Assembly (NCBI GenBank): GCA_052034295.1
Contig: JBPOIS010000048.1
Location: 1-8,979, forward strand
Source: JBPOIS01 sp052034295
GTDB taxonomy: Bacteria > Pseudomonadota > Gammaproteobacteria > Pseudomonadales > Moraxellaceae
Direction of reading: 5' to 3'
DNA: 8,979 nucleotides
Below the pieces are notes generated by a model. It was not told the DNA's origin. It ran no database searches and saw only the letters and a program-made list of their open reading frames with translations. This document shows, one piece after another, positions 1 through 6,355 of this stretch. Both the position numbers and the translations under genes were made by a program. The stretch's first letter is position 1, and each line of letters starts with the position of its first letter.

Positions 1-1
1 G

Positions 2-112
2 GTGGTGAACCTGTTTGTGGAGCAGCAGCCCTACCTGATGCTGCGCAAGATGAAACAGGTGGTGCGCTCGGCGCGCTATGCGCGGGCGGTGCTGGACCTT
101 CCCCGCCGCTAG
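2..112 (+). CDS. 3' end of an unidentified gene (5' end outside window)
   Basis: An open frame enters from the left edge (first full codon at base 2) and ends at TAG 110-112, giving 36 residues. The visible tail begins VVNLFVEQQPYLML and is rich in Arg and Lys, ending LDLPRR. It has no membrane segment and no motif I can assign to a family. It is accepted as a real gene end because the frame is open from the window edge, the stop is followed 19 bases later by a strong intrinsic terminator on the same strand, and the next gene begins just after. Function is unknown. The fragment is too short to say whether it is related to the cmoAB genes that follow. Confidence 0.6.
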   Translation: MVNLFVEQQPYLMLRKMKQVVRSARYARAVLDLPRR

Positions 113-131
113 GGTTTTGTGCCACCATGCG

Positions 132-156
132 CCGGACCTGAGGTCCGGTTTTTTTT
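132..156 (+). terminator. Rho-independent terminator abutting cmoA
   Basis: The perfect 7-bp stem CCGGACC (132-138) and GGTCCGG (142-148) encloses a TGA loop and is followed directly by eight T (149-156). It ends the upstream gene's transcript. The T-tract finishes only 3 bases before the cmoA ATG at 160, so any cmoAB transcript starting upstream must read through it. On the opposite strand there is no T-tract, so it acts on the plus strand only. Confidence 0.88.
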
Positions 157-159
157 GTC

Positions 160-891
160 ATGTCCACCGATCGCCTGTACCAGCAGCCACACGAGCAGAT
201 CCGCAATTTTGCCTTCACCGCCCAGGTGGCGGAGGTGTTTGCCGACATGGTGCAGCGCTCGGTGCCGGGATACGGACTGATGCTGGAGCTGCTGCCGGTG
301 CTGTCGGCACGGCACATGAGTGCGGGCAGTGTCTGCTATGACCTGGGCTGCTCGCTGGGGGCGGCCAGTCTGGCGGTGCAGCAGGGCATCCGTGCGCCCG
401 GCTGCCGGATCATTGCCGTGGACAACAGCGACGCGATGCTGGCGCGGGCCCGCGAGCTCACGGCGGGCCTGCAGGGCCCTGCCGCCATGATGTGGCAAAG
501 CGCCGATGTGGCGCAGATGGACTTTGAGCCGTGTGCGCTGGTGGTGATGAACCTGACCCTGCAATTCATTCCCCGTGAGCAGCGCATGGCGCTGTTGCAG
601 CGCATCCATGAGGCACTGGTGCCGGGTGGGGCGCTGATTCTCTCGGAAAAACTGCGTTTTGCAGACCCGCTGCAGCAGCAGGTGCTGACTGAGCTGCACC
701 ATGATTTCAAGCGGGCGCAGGGCTACAGCGATCTGGAAATCGCCCAGAAGCGGGCCGCCATTGAGCAGGTGCTGCTGCCGGACACCCCGGAGTTCCACAT
801 GGAACGCCTGAGGACTTTGGGTTTTTCGGTCCTGCCGTGGTTCCAGTGTCTGAATTTTGCCTCGTTTCTGGCCCTGAAGGGGGCAATGTGA
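160..891 (+). CDS. cmoA: Carboxy-S-adenosyl-L-methionine synthase CmoA
   Basis: CmoA converts S-adenosylmethionine and prephenate to carboxy-S-adenosylmethionine (Cx-SAM), the donor CmoB uses to modify tRNA wobble uridine 34; it is cytosolic. The 243-residue protein has a Rossmann methyltransferase fold and resembles E. coli CmoA (about 247 residues) end to end. Visible landmarks are the N-terminal block VAEVFADMVQRSVPGY (23-38), cofactor loop YDLGCSLGAAS (60-70), acidic strand end AVDNS (86-90), NLTLQF (131-136), and the long family block HHDFKRAQGYSDLEIAQKR (180-198), whose final Arg matches the Cx-SAM-contacting Arg199 of E. coli. The C-terminus keeps WFQCLNF (227-233). The start is the only possible one: the frame is closed by TGA at 139-141 and no start codon lies between. 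No ribosome-binding site sits at normal distance, because a terminator T-tract occupies that position. The stop overlaps the cmoB start. Identity is secure. Confidence 0.97.
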   Translation: MSTDRLYQQPHEQIRNFAFTAQVAEVFADMVQRSVPGYGLMLELLPVLSARHMSAGSVCYDLGCSLGAASLAVQQGIRAPGCRIIAVDNSDAMLARARELTAGLQGPAAMMWQSADVAQMDFEPCALVVMNLTLQFIPREQRMALLQRIHEALVPGGALILSEKLRFADPLQQQVLTELHHDFKRAQGYSDLEIAQKRAAIEQVLLPDTPEFHMERLRTLGFSVLPWFQCLNFASFLALKGAM

Positions 892-908
892 TGCCCCGGG
901 ATTTTTTT
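880..908 (+). promoter_or_regulatory. Hairpin burying the cmoB ribosome-binding site, followed by T7
   Basis: The GGGGCA arm (880-885) pairs perfectly with TGCCCC (892-897) around a 6-base loop that holds most of the cmoA stop and the A of the cmoB ATG. The left arm is part of the G-rich Shine-Dalgarno stretch GAAGGGGG, and the right arm begins with the T and G of the start codon. GGGA and seven T (902-908) follow. I read it as a translational-coupling structure: ribosomes finishing cmoA would open it. A weak terminator role is possible, but the stem-to-T spacing of 4 bases is poor for that and the T run is coding (Asp-Phe-Phe). Confidence 0.4.
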
Positions 909-1901
909 GCCGCCTATGCGCAGCAGCAGGCCGAGCGGATGGCAAAAACCCCACTGGGCGGTGCGCCGTGGGCTGCCCTGGCGCATGCCTATGCCCAGAC
1001 CTGCGCCCAGCCAGTGCACGGGGATTTGCCGGGCTGGCTCTCGGTGCTGCGTGCCACCGCGGCGCTGAGACCCAGTGTGGTGGACCTGGACCGCGATGCG
1101 CTGCGCATCGGCACAGCGGCGGATCTGGCGGCGTTTGGCGGCACCGATGCGCTGGTTGGCCAGTTGCGGCAGTTGCACCCGTGGCGCAAGGGGCCTTTTG
1201 AGCTGTTTGGGGTGCCGATCGACACCGAGTGGCGCTCCGACTGGAAATGGCAGCGCATCGCCCCGCACCTGAGCCCCCTCGCGGGCCGCACCGTGCTGGA
1301 TGTGGGCTGTGGTTCCGGCTACCACGTCTGGCGGCTGGCTGGGGCCGGGGCTGCGGCAGTGCTGGGCATCGAGCCCATGTGGCTGTACGTGCTGCAGTTT
1401 GCGCTGCTGCAGCAGTGGCTGGTCCATGCAGGGCAGGCCCCGGCGGCCAGTGTGCTGCCGCTGACGCTGGAGCAGGTGCCGGACCTGCCGCAGACCTTTG
1501 ACACCATTCTGAGCATGGGCGTGCTGTACCACCGCCGTGATCCACTCCAGCACCTGATGACGCTCAAACGCCTGCTGAAGCCGGGCGGTGAGTTGCTGCT
1601 GGAGACGCTGGTGGTGGAGGGCGGCGTGGACACGGTGCTGGTGCCGGAGGACCGCTATTGCCGGATGCGCAACGTGTGGTTTTTGCCCAGTGTGGCACAG
1701 CTGATCCGCTGGTGTGAGCGGCTGGGCTTCCGGGCGGTGCGCTGTGTGGACCTGAACTGGACTTCGGTGCAAGAGCAGCGCCGAACCGACTGGATGACTT
1801 TTGATTCCCTGGCCGAGTCGCTGGACCCGCACCAGCCGCGCCGCACCGTCGAAGGCCTGCCCGCACCGCTGCGGGCGGCACTGCTGATGCAGGCCCCCTA
1901 G
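891..1901 (+). CDS. cmoB: tRNA U34 carboxymethyltransferase CmoB
   Basis: CmoB transfers the carboxymethyl group of Cx-SAM to 5-hydroxyuridine-34 of tRNAs, giving cmo5U and widening wobble decoding; it acts directly downstream of CmoA. From ATG 891 the protein is 336 residues (E. coli 323). Hallmarks are HPWRKGPFELFGVPIDTEW (96-114), DWKW (117-120), Rossmann loop LDVGCGSGYH (136-145), SMGVLYHRR (208-216), LVPEDRYCRMRNVWF (250-264), EQRRTDWM (295-302) and TVEGLPAPLRAAL near the C-terminus. Lys100, Tyr213 and Arg328 align with E. coli Lys91, Tyr200 and Arg315, which bind Cx-SAM. The frame stays open back to an ATG at 837, but the start at 891 fits the family length, sits 7 bases after a G-rich Shine-Dalgarno, and overlaps the cmoA stop as TGATG. 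Phe is almost always TTT (9 of 10). The gene ends 18 bases from the convergent EamA gene, with no clear terminator between them. Confidence 0.97.
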   Translation: MPRDFFAAYAQQQAERMAKTPLGGAPWAALAHAYAQTCAQPVHGDLPGWLSVLRATAALRPSVVDLDRDALRIGTAADLAAFGGTDALVGQLRQLHPWRKGPFELFGVPIDTEWRSDWKWQRIAPHLSPLAGRTVLDVGCGSGYHVWRLAGAGAAAVLGIEPMWLYVLQFALLQQWLVHAGQAPAASVLPLTLEQVPDLPQTFDTILSMGVLYHRRDPLQHLMTLKRLLKPGGELLLETLVVEGGVDTVLVPEDRYCRMRNVWFLPSVAQLIRWCERLGFRAVRCVDLNWTSVQEQRRTDWMTFDSLAESLDPHQPRRTVEGLPAPLRAALLMQAP

Positions 1902-1919
1902 CGCAGCGATCGCATGGGT

Positions 1920-2807
1920 TTATGGGGCGGCGCGCTGCGCCCACCACACGCCGGACAGGGCCAGCAGGCCACCCAGCACCTGTCCCCAGCCCAGCGGTTC
2001 CCGCAGCAGCCACCAGGCCAGCACAGCCGTCAGCAGCGGCATCAGGTTCAAAAACTGACTGGCGGCCGTGGCCCCCAGGCGCTGCACCGCCTGCATCCAC
2101 AGCAACGGTGCCAACAGGGAAGGGCCCAGCGTGGCATAACCGATCAGCGCCCAGTCCACCCCCTGCAGGGGCGACAGCGGCAGCCACAGCAGCAGGGGCA
2201 GGTGCCACAACACCGCCAGCACCACCTGCACATACAGCAGCACCCCCAGCCCCAGATGCTGCAGGGGCCAGCGCCGCAGCAGCAGCCCATACAGGGCATA
2301 AAACACCCCACCCAGCCCCATCAGCGCATCACCCAACAGGGGCTGGCTGGCCTGCGCCACCACAGCGGACTGGCTGACAAACAGCCCCAGACCCAGCAGC
2401 GCCACCAGCGACCCGACCAGACTGCGCCGGTGGATTTTTTCCTGCAGCAGGGGCACTGCCAGCAGCAGGGTGGTCAGCGGAATCAGGCCGTTCAGCAGCG
2501 CCATGTGCGCCGCCGGGGTGTAATGGGCCGCCAGATAGGCCAGCCCCTGATACATCACCATGCCACAGGCAGACAGCACCGCGAGCTGGGGCAGGTGGGG
2601 GCGGAGTTGCTGGCGCACCCGCCACACCCGGGGCAGCAGCCACGGGGTCAGCAGCAGGGCGGCCCACAGCCAGCGGTAAAAACTGATGGTCTGAAACGGC
2701 ATGTGCGGGGCGGCCAGTCGGCCCACCAGCACATTCACCGACCAGAGCAGCACGGCCCCCAGCGGCAGCAGCCATGGCGCGCGCAGTCCGGGGCCGGCGA
2801 CCCTCAC
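1920..2807 (-). CDS. EamA/DMT-superfamily inner-membrane transporter
   Basis: This 295-residue, very hydrophobic protein has the two tandem EamA halves of the drug/metabolite transporter family, about ten membrane helices. Half 1 carries FYRWLWAALLLTPWLL (43-58) and HMALLNGLIPLTTLLLAVPL with following QEKI (101-125). Half 2 carries the equivalent GATAASQFLNLMPLLTAVLA and WWLLREPLGWGQVLGG (245-280), the usual internal repeat. Substrates of this family are metabolites, amino acids or drugs; none can be predicted here. The start is GTG at 2807: minus-strand GAGGA lies 7 bases upstream and overlaps the stop of the DUF808 gene. An ATG in that spacer is out of frame and hits a stop after three codons. 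The gap to the DUF808 stop is 10 bases, so it is very likely the last gene of the psd operon. Family call is firm, function open. Confidence 0.9.
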   Translation of the reverse strand: MRVAGPGLRAPWLLPLGAVLLWSVNVLVGRLAAPHMPFQTISFYRWLWAALLLTPWLLPRVWRVRQQLRPHLPQLAVLSACGMVMYQGLAYLAAHYTPAAHMALLNGLIPLTTLLLAVPLLQEKIHRRSLVGSLVALLGLGLFVSQSAVVAQASQPLLGDALMGLGGVFYALYGLLLRRWPLQHLGLGVLLYVQVVLAVLWHLPLLLWLPLSPLQGVDWALIGYATLGPSLLAPLLWMQAVQRLGATAASQFLNLMPLLTAVLAWWLLREPLGWGQVLGGLLALSGVWWAQRAAP

Positions 2808-2817
2808 GACCGCATCC

Positions 2818-3771
2818 TCAGTGCACCGGCTGGCCGCGCAGTTTTTTGATCATCACCACCAGCGCCAGCGCCAGCGCGCCTGCAGCCACGCCGATCAGCG
2901 CATTGAAGCCCATCTCACTGACCGAACCCAGCACGGTGTGCAGGCTGTCGCCCCAGTGGTCCACCGCCTGCGCCTGATGGTGCAAAAACGGCAGGTTGTG
3001 CACCAGAATGCCACCCCCGACCAGAAACATGGCCGCCGTGCCCGCCACTGACAAAAAACGCATCAGGTACGGCATGGCCTGCACCAGCCACAGGCCGGTT
3101 TTTTGGGCCAGTGCCGAGGGTTTTTGCAGCAGCCACAGCCCGGCGTCGTCCATTTTTACAATGGCCGCGACCAACCCATACACGCCGAGGGTCATCACCA
3201 CCGCAATCAGCGCCAGCGTCACCACCTGGCTGAGGAACGGCTTGTCACTCACCGTGCCCAGCGCAATCACCACGATTTCGGCCGACAGAATAAAATCGGT
3301 GCGGATCGCCCCCTTGATCTGCAGGGCTTCCCTGGCCAGGACCTCGGCCGGGCTGGCGGCGATCAGCTCACCGGGCGCGTGGCCTTCGCTGGGGTCGTCG
3401 TGGTCGCTGGAGTCCGGATCGTCGATGAATTTGTGGGCGAGTTTTTCCACCCCCTCATAGCACAGGTACAACCCGCCAGCCATCAGTGGAGCGGTGATCA
3501 GCCAGGGCAGCCCGAAGCGACCGGCCAGGAAGCTCAGCAGCAGCGCCAGCGGCACCAGGATCAGCTTGTTGACAAAGGAACCCTTGGCCACCTGCCACAC
3601 CACCGGTAGCTCGCGCTGGGCAGCCATGCCGGTGAGCTGATTGGCATTCAGGGCGAGGTCATCACCGAGCACCCCGGCGGTTTTTTTGGCGGCGACTTTG
3701 GTCATCACCGAGACATCATCCAGCAGGGTGGTGATGTCATCCAGCAGGGTCAGTAAGCTTGCACCAGCCAT
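2818..3771 (-). CDS. DUF808 family (YedI-like) inner-membrane protein
   Basis: The 317-residue protein closely resembles E. coli YedI: MAG-SLLTLLDDITTLLDD (1-19), AAKKTAGVLGDDLALNA (27-43), RELPVVWQVAKGSFVNKLIL (53-72), the central block KGAIRTDFILSAEIV (153-167), and MFLVGGGILVH (248-258). Hydrophobic helices lie near 68-84, 88-107, 162-178, 183-206, 236-258 and 288-308. The acidic segment 115-135 (DDPDSSDHDDPSEG) is a likely soluble loop and is the least family-like part. The molecular function of DUF808 proteins is, to my knowledge, not established. ATG 3771 is preceded by AAGGA at 9 bases and matches the conserved N-terminus. It begins 15 bases after the psd stop, and the EamA gene follows 10 bases after its own stop, so the three form a tight operon. 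A run of seven T (3681-3687, plus strand) encodes a Lys-Lys pair. Family assignment is strong. Confidence 0.93.
   Translation of the reverse strand: MAGASLLTLLDDITTLLDDVSVMTKVAAKKTAGVLGDDLALNANQLTGMAAQRELPVVWQVAKGSFVNKLILVPLALLLSFLAGRFGLPWLITAPLMAGGLYLCYEGVEKLAHKFIDDPDSSDHDDPSEGHAPGELIAASPAEVLAREALQIKGAIRTDFILSAEIVVIALGTVSDKPFLSQVVTLALIAVVMTLGVYGLVAAIVKMDDAGLWLLQKPSALAQKTGLWLVQAMPYLMRFLSVAGTAAMFLVGGGILVHNLPFLHHQAQAVDHWGDSLHTVLGSVSEMGFNALIGVAAGALALALVVMIKKLRGQPVH
3716..3750. repeat. 14-bp direct repeat inside the DUF808 coding region
   Basis: TCATCCAGCAGGGT occurs at 3716-3729 and again at 3737-3750, 21 bases apart and therefore in phase. On the minus strand both encode the same residues, T-L-L-D-D, giving the doubled N-terminal motif of the protein. 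E. coli YedI has the same doubled motif, so the repeat reflects a conserved protein feature rather than a DNA element. Confidence 0.85.
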
Positions 3772-3786
3772 GCGCAGCCGTCCTTG

Positions 3787-4641
3787 TCAGTCCAGGGTGC
3801 CAATTTTTTCACCCATGCGCACCGGCGAACCGGCCTTCAGGGTGTCCAGCCAGTCGGCACAGCCTTCCGGCAGCACCACGATGGCGGTCGACCCCAGATA
3901 AAAACGCCCCAGCTCGGCCCCCTTGGTCAGCCGCAGCTGGTGGTGGCGGTGTTCAAACACGCTGTTTGGGGTCATGCGTCCCGTGGCCACGGTCTCGATG
4001 CCGGCCACGATCATCGCCCCGACCAGCACCACCGCCATGCGCAGGCTGCGGCCCTGGTGGGTCACATCAAACAGGCACACCAGCCGTTCGTTGCGGGCAA
4101 ACAACCCCGGCACGTGGTCGGCGGTCACCGCATTCACCGAAAACAGCTCACCCGGCACGTACACCGTGTCGGTCAGTGTCCCGGCCAGCGGCATGTGCAC
4201 ACGGTGATAGTCGCGCGGCGACAGGTACACCGTGGCAAAGCTGCCCCCGGCAAAGGGTTCGGCCAGACTGTCCACGCCGATCAGCTGGCGCAGCGAAAAC
4301 GACTGCCCCTTGGCCTGAAACACGGCATCGCCGTCGATCCGGCCCAGCTGCGAAATCGCCCCGTCCGCCGGGCAGGCAATGCTGTCGGACGCCATGTCGA
4401 TCGGGCGCACCCCATCGCGCAGGGGACGGGTAAAAAACGCATTGAAGCTGGGGTAGCTGGTCAGGTCGGGATTGGCGGCCAGACTCATGTCGATGTCGTA
4501 GCGGCGGGCAAAGCGCTGGATCAGCAGGTTCTTGAGCCAGGGCTGTTCGCTGGCGGCCAGACTGCCCACCGTGCGGCTGAGCAGGTGCTGGGGCAGGAGT
4601 TTTTGAAGCGCAATGAATGCCTGATCGCCCATCGACGACAT
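3787..4641 (-). CDS. psd: Phosphatidylserine decarboxylase proenzyme
   Basis: Psd decarboxylates phosphatidylserine to phosphatidylethanolamine at the inner membrane, the last step of the main bacterial phospholipid route. The 284-residue proenzyme shows YPSFNAFFTRPLRDGVRPI (63-81), PADGAIS (91-97), SPRDYHRVHMPLAG (141-154), YVPGELFSVN (161-170), FARNERLV (181-188) and the self-cleavage motif FYLGST (247-252). Cleavage between Gly250 and Ser251 should give a long beta chain and a short alpha chain of about 34 residues with an N-terminal pyruvoyl. Asp93, His149 and Ser251 match the Asp-His-Ser autoproteolysis triad. ATG 4641 is chosen because AAGGA lies 9 bases upstream; ATG 4632 is a weaker alternative. 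The frame stays open far upstream to 5118, but that part is antisense to dtd and not Psd-like. It heads the psd-DUF808-EamA operon and is divergent from dtd. Confidence 0.97.
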   Translation of the reverse strand: MSSMGDQAFIALQKLLPQHLLSRTVGSLAASEQPWLKNLLIQRFARRYDIDMSLAANPDLTSYPSFNAFFTRPLRDGVRPIDMASDSIACPADGAISQLGRIDGDAVFQAKGQSFSLRQLIGVDSLAEPFAGGSFATVYLSPRDYHRVHMPLAGTLTDTVYVPGELFSVNAVTADHVPGLFARNERLVCLFDVTHQGRSLRMAVVLVGAMIVAGIETVATGRMTPNSVFEHRHHQLRLTKGAELGRFYLGSTAIVVLPEGCADWLDTLKAGSPVRMGEKIGTLD

Positions 4642-4755
4642 GATGCAGGTTCCTTGAGAGATCACTGTAAATGCACAGGAGCATAGCGGATTTTGTTCAG
4701 GCTGTTCTGTGGTCTTTGGTATGCTGGCGGCGGATTTTTGCGGAGCAGACACAAC
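4642..4755. promoter_or_regulatory. Divergent psd/dtd control region
   Basis: This 114-base gap carries back-to-back promoter candidates. Rightward, TTTGGTATGCT (4715-4725) is an extended -10 (TG-N-TATGCT) lying 30 bases before the dtd ATG; no good -35 is seen. Leftward, the minus strand reads GCTATGCT with TATGCT at 4685-4680, about 38 bases before the psd ATG, again without a convincing -35. If both are used, their upstream elements share the 34 bases 4686-4719. The -10 matches are only partial, so exact positions are inference; the need for promoters here follows from the divergent layout. Confidence 0.45.
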
Positions 4756-5193
4756 ATGCGGCTGGTGGTGCAGCGGGTGCGTGAAGCGGCGGTGCAAGTG
4801 GAGGGTCAGGACGTGGCCCGGATTGGAGCGGGGCTGCTGGTGCTGTGGGGGCTGGGTCCGGCGGACACCCTGGCGCAGGCCGAAAAAATGCTCGCACGGT
4901 TGGTGAAATACCGGATTTTTGCCGATGATCAGGGCCGGATGAACCGCAGCCTGAGCGATGTGCAGGGCGAGCTGCTGCTGGTGTCGCAGTTCACCCTGCT
5001 GGCCCAGACCCACAAGGGGCTGCGGCCTGACTTCGGCGGCGCCATGCCCCCGGCAGAGGCGCGGGTGCTGTTTGCCCGGATCACCGAAGCTGCGCAGGCG
5101 CTGTGGCCAGGTACCCAATGTGGCCAGTTTGGTGCCGACATGCAGGTCAGCCTGACCAATGACGGCCCGGTGACGCTGGTGCTGGAGGGGTAG
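4756..5193 (+). CDS. dtd: D-aminoacyl-tRNA deacylase
   Basis: Dtd hydrolyses D-amino acids (and Gly mischarged on tRNA-Ala) from tRNA in the cytosol, a chiral proofreading step. The 145-residue protein equals the family length. Landmarks are VVQRV (4-8), GAGLLVLWGLG (25-35), KYRIFADDQGRMN (51-63), the catalytic SQFTL (77-81) and NDGPVT (135-140), whose Gly137-Pro138 is the cross-subunit cis-peptide that reads chirality. The C-terminal block FGADMQVSLTNDGPVT is nearly identical to E. coli. ATG 4756 is preferred over the in-frame ATG 4693 because the extra 21 residues are unlike Dtd, GGAG lies 10 bases before 4756, and a promoter -10 falls inside the longer version. It ends 9 bases from the convergent bioF, with no terminator hairpin in the gap. 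It appears to be a single-gene transcript. Confidence 0.97.
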   Translation: MRLVVQRVREAAVQVEGQDVARIGAGLLVLWGLGPADTLAQAEKMLARLVKYRIFADDQGRMNRSLSDVQGELLLVSQFTLLAQTHKGLRPDFGGAMPPAEARVLFARITEAAQALWPGTQCGQFGADMQVSLTNDGPVTLVLEG

Positions 5194-5202
5194 ACTTGCC
5201 GC

Positions 5203-6342
5203 TCAGCGCAACGCCCCCAGCGCGGCCACCAGCCCCTGCACCTGATCGGGGCTGTGCGCGGCCGACAGGGTGATGCGCAGGCGTGCGGTGTTCGGGGGCA
5301 CCGTGGGCGGGCGGATCGCCACCACCAGAAAGCCACGCTGGGCCAGCTGCTCCGACAGCCACAGCGTGCGGGCGGTGTCGCCGACCAGAATCGGCTGGAT
5401 CGGCGTGTGTGAGGGCAGCAGCGCCCAGCCCTGCGCCAGCACGGCCTGCCGGAACTGGCCGATCAGGTCACGCAGGTGGGTGCGCCGCCAGGCTTCGGCA
5501 CGGCTGAGGTGCAGCGCCGCCAGTGCCGCAGCGGCCAGCAGGGGCGGGGCCGCCGTGCTGTACACAAAGGGCCGGGCCTTGTTGGCCAGAAACTCAATCA
5601 GCTCCTCAGCACCGGCCACAAAGGCCCCGTAGGTGCCCAGCGCCTTGCCCAGGGTGGCCATGTACACATCCACCGGCGGCAGTGGCGCGTCGCGCAGCCC
5701 AAAGCCATGGGCATCGTCCACCAGCAGCGCCGCCTGATGGGTGTCGGCCAGACGGCGCAGCGCCGGCAATGGGGCTTCGTCACCATCCATGCTGAACACC
5801 TGATCGGTGGCCATCAACTGACGGGCCGACGGCAGATCCTCACGGTCCTGGGCCAGCCACTGCGCCAGCACCCGGGTGTTCAGGTGCGGATAGCGGCGCA
5901 GCCGCGCCCCGGACAACCGGGCACCATCCAGCAGGGAAGCGTGGTTGAGTTTGTCCTGATACACCACGTCGCCGCGGCTCAGCAGCGCGTCCTGCACCCC
6001 CAGATTGGCGGCAAATCCCGAGGAAAACAGCAGCGCACGCGGGTAGCCTGCTTCGATCGCCAGCTGCTGCTCCAGCTGCTCGTGCACACTGGTGTGCCCG
6101 CACACCAGATGGGCCGCCCCACTGCCGACCCCATGGTCGGCCAGGTGGCTGAGGATGGCCTCGCGCAGCGCCGGATGGCTGGCCAGACCCAGATAGTCAT
6201 TGCTGGCAAAATTCACCAGCCGCTGTCCGCCGCGCACGGTCACCGGCGTCACCCCGGCGGACACCGGGTGCAACTGGCGGCGCAGGCCGTGGCGGGCCAG
6301 CGCATCCAGCTGGGCGGACAATGCAAACGCCTGCAGGGTCAT
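5203..6342 (-). CDS. bioF: 8-amino-7-oxononanoate synthase (biotin synthesis)
   Basis: BioF is a cytosolic PLP enzyme that joins pimeloyl-ACP (or -CoA) and L-alanine with loss of CO2 to make 7-keto-8-aminopelargonate, the first ring-forming step of biotin synthesis. The 379-residue protein has the alpha-oxoamine synthase pattern: NFASNDYLGLASHP (44-57), GVGSGAAHLVCGHTSVHEQL (71-90), SSGFAANLG (107-115), NHASLLDGARLSGA (133-146), QVFSMDGDEAPL (181-192), VDDAHGFG (208-215), and the PLP lysine in ATLGKALGTYGAFVAG (Lys233). IRPPTVPPNTARLRITLSA near the C-terminus is diagnostic. ATG 6342 is chosen over an upstream in-frame ATG at 6420 because it matches family length and has AAAGG 10 bases upstream, overlapping the GFA stop. 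It lies 13 bases after the GFA gene and is the last gene of the bioB operon; it ends convergent to dtd. Confidence 0.96.
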   Translation of the reverse strand: MTLQAFALSAQLDALARHGLRRQLHPVSAGVTPVTVRGGQRLVNFASNDYLGLASHPALREAILSHLADHGVGSGAAHLVCGHTSVHEQLEQQLAIEAGYPRALLFSSGFAANLGVQDALLSRGDVVYQDKLNHASLLDGARLSGARLRRYPHLNTRVLAQWLAQDREDLPSARQLMATDQVFSMDGDEAPLPALRRLADTHQAALLVDDAHGFGLRDAPLPPVDVYMATLGKALGTYGAFVAGAEELIEFLANKARPFVYSTAAPPLLAAAALAALHLSRAEAWRRTHLRDLIGQFRQAVLAQGWALLPSHTPIQPILVGDTARTLWLSEQLAQRGFLVVAIRPPTVPPNTARLRITLSAAHSPDQVQGLVAALGALR

Positions 6343-6355
6343 GTGGGCTGCGCCT

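Noticed and set aside
109..1545. Minus-strand open frame of 478 codons opposite cmoA and cmoB
   Set aside because: It is antisense to two well-identified genes, its translation is rich in Arg, His, Gln, Pro and Ala with no domain or membrane pattern, and such frames are expected opposite GC-rich coding sequence.
1906..1913. Palindrome GCGATCGC (same as the cyanobacterial HIP1 octamer) between the cmoB and EamA stops
   Set aside because: It is a single copy in a gammaproteobacterial context, has no T-tract and no hairpin loop, and is most likely chance.
1914..2849. Plus-strand open frame of 311 codons opposite the EamA gene
   Set aside because: The translation is a Gln/His/Pro-rich low-complexity string, the expected mirror of a Leu-rich membrane protein, and it has no supporting start signal.
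4642..5118. Possible 159-residue N-terminal extension of Psd
   Set aside because: The extension is unlike Psd, lies opposite dtd, and a Shine-Dalgarno plus normal family length support the start at 4641.
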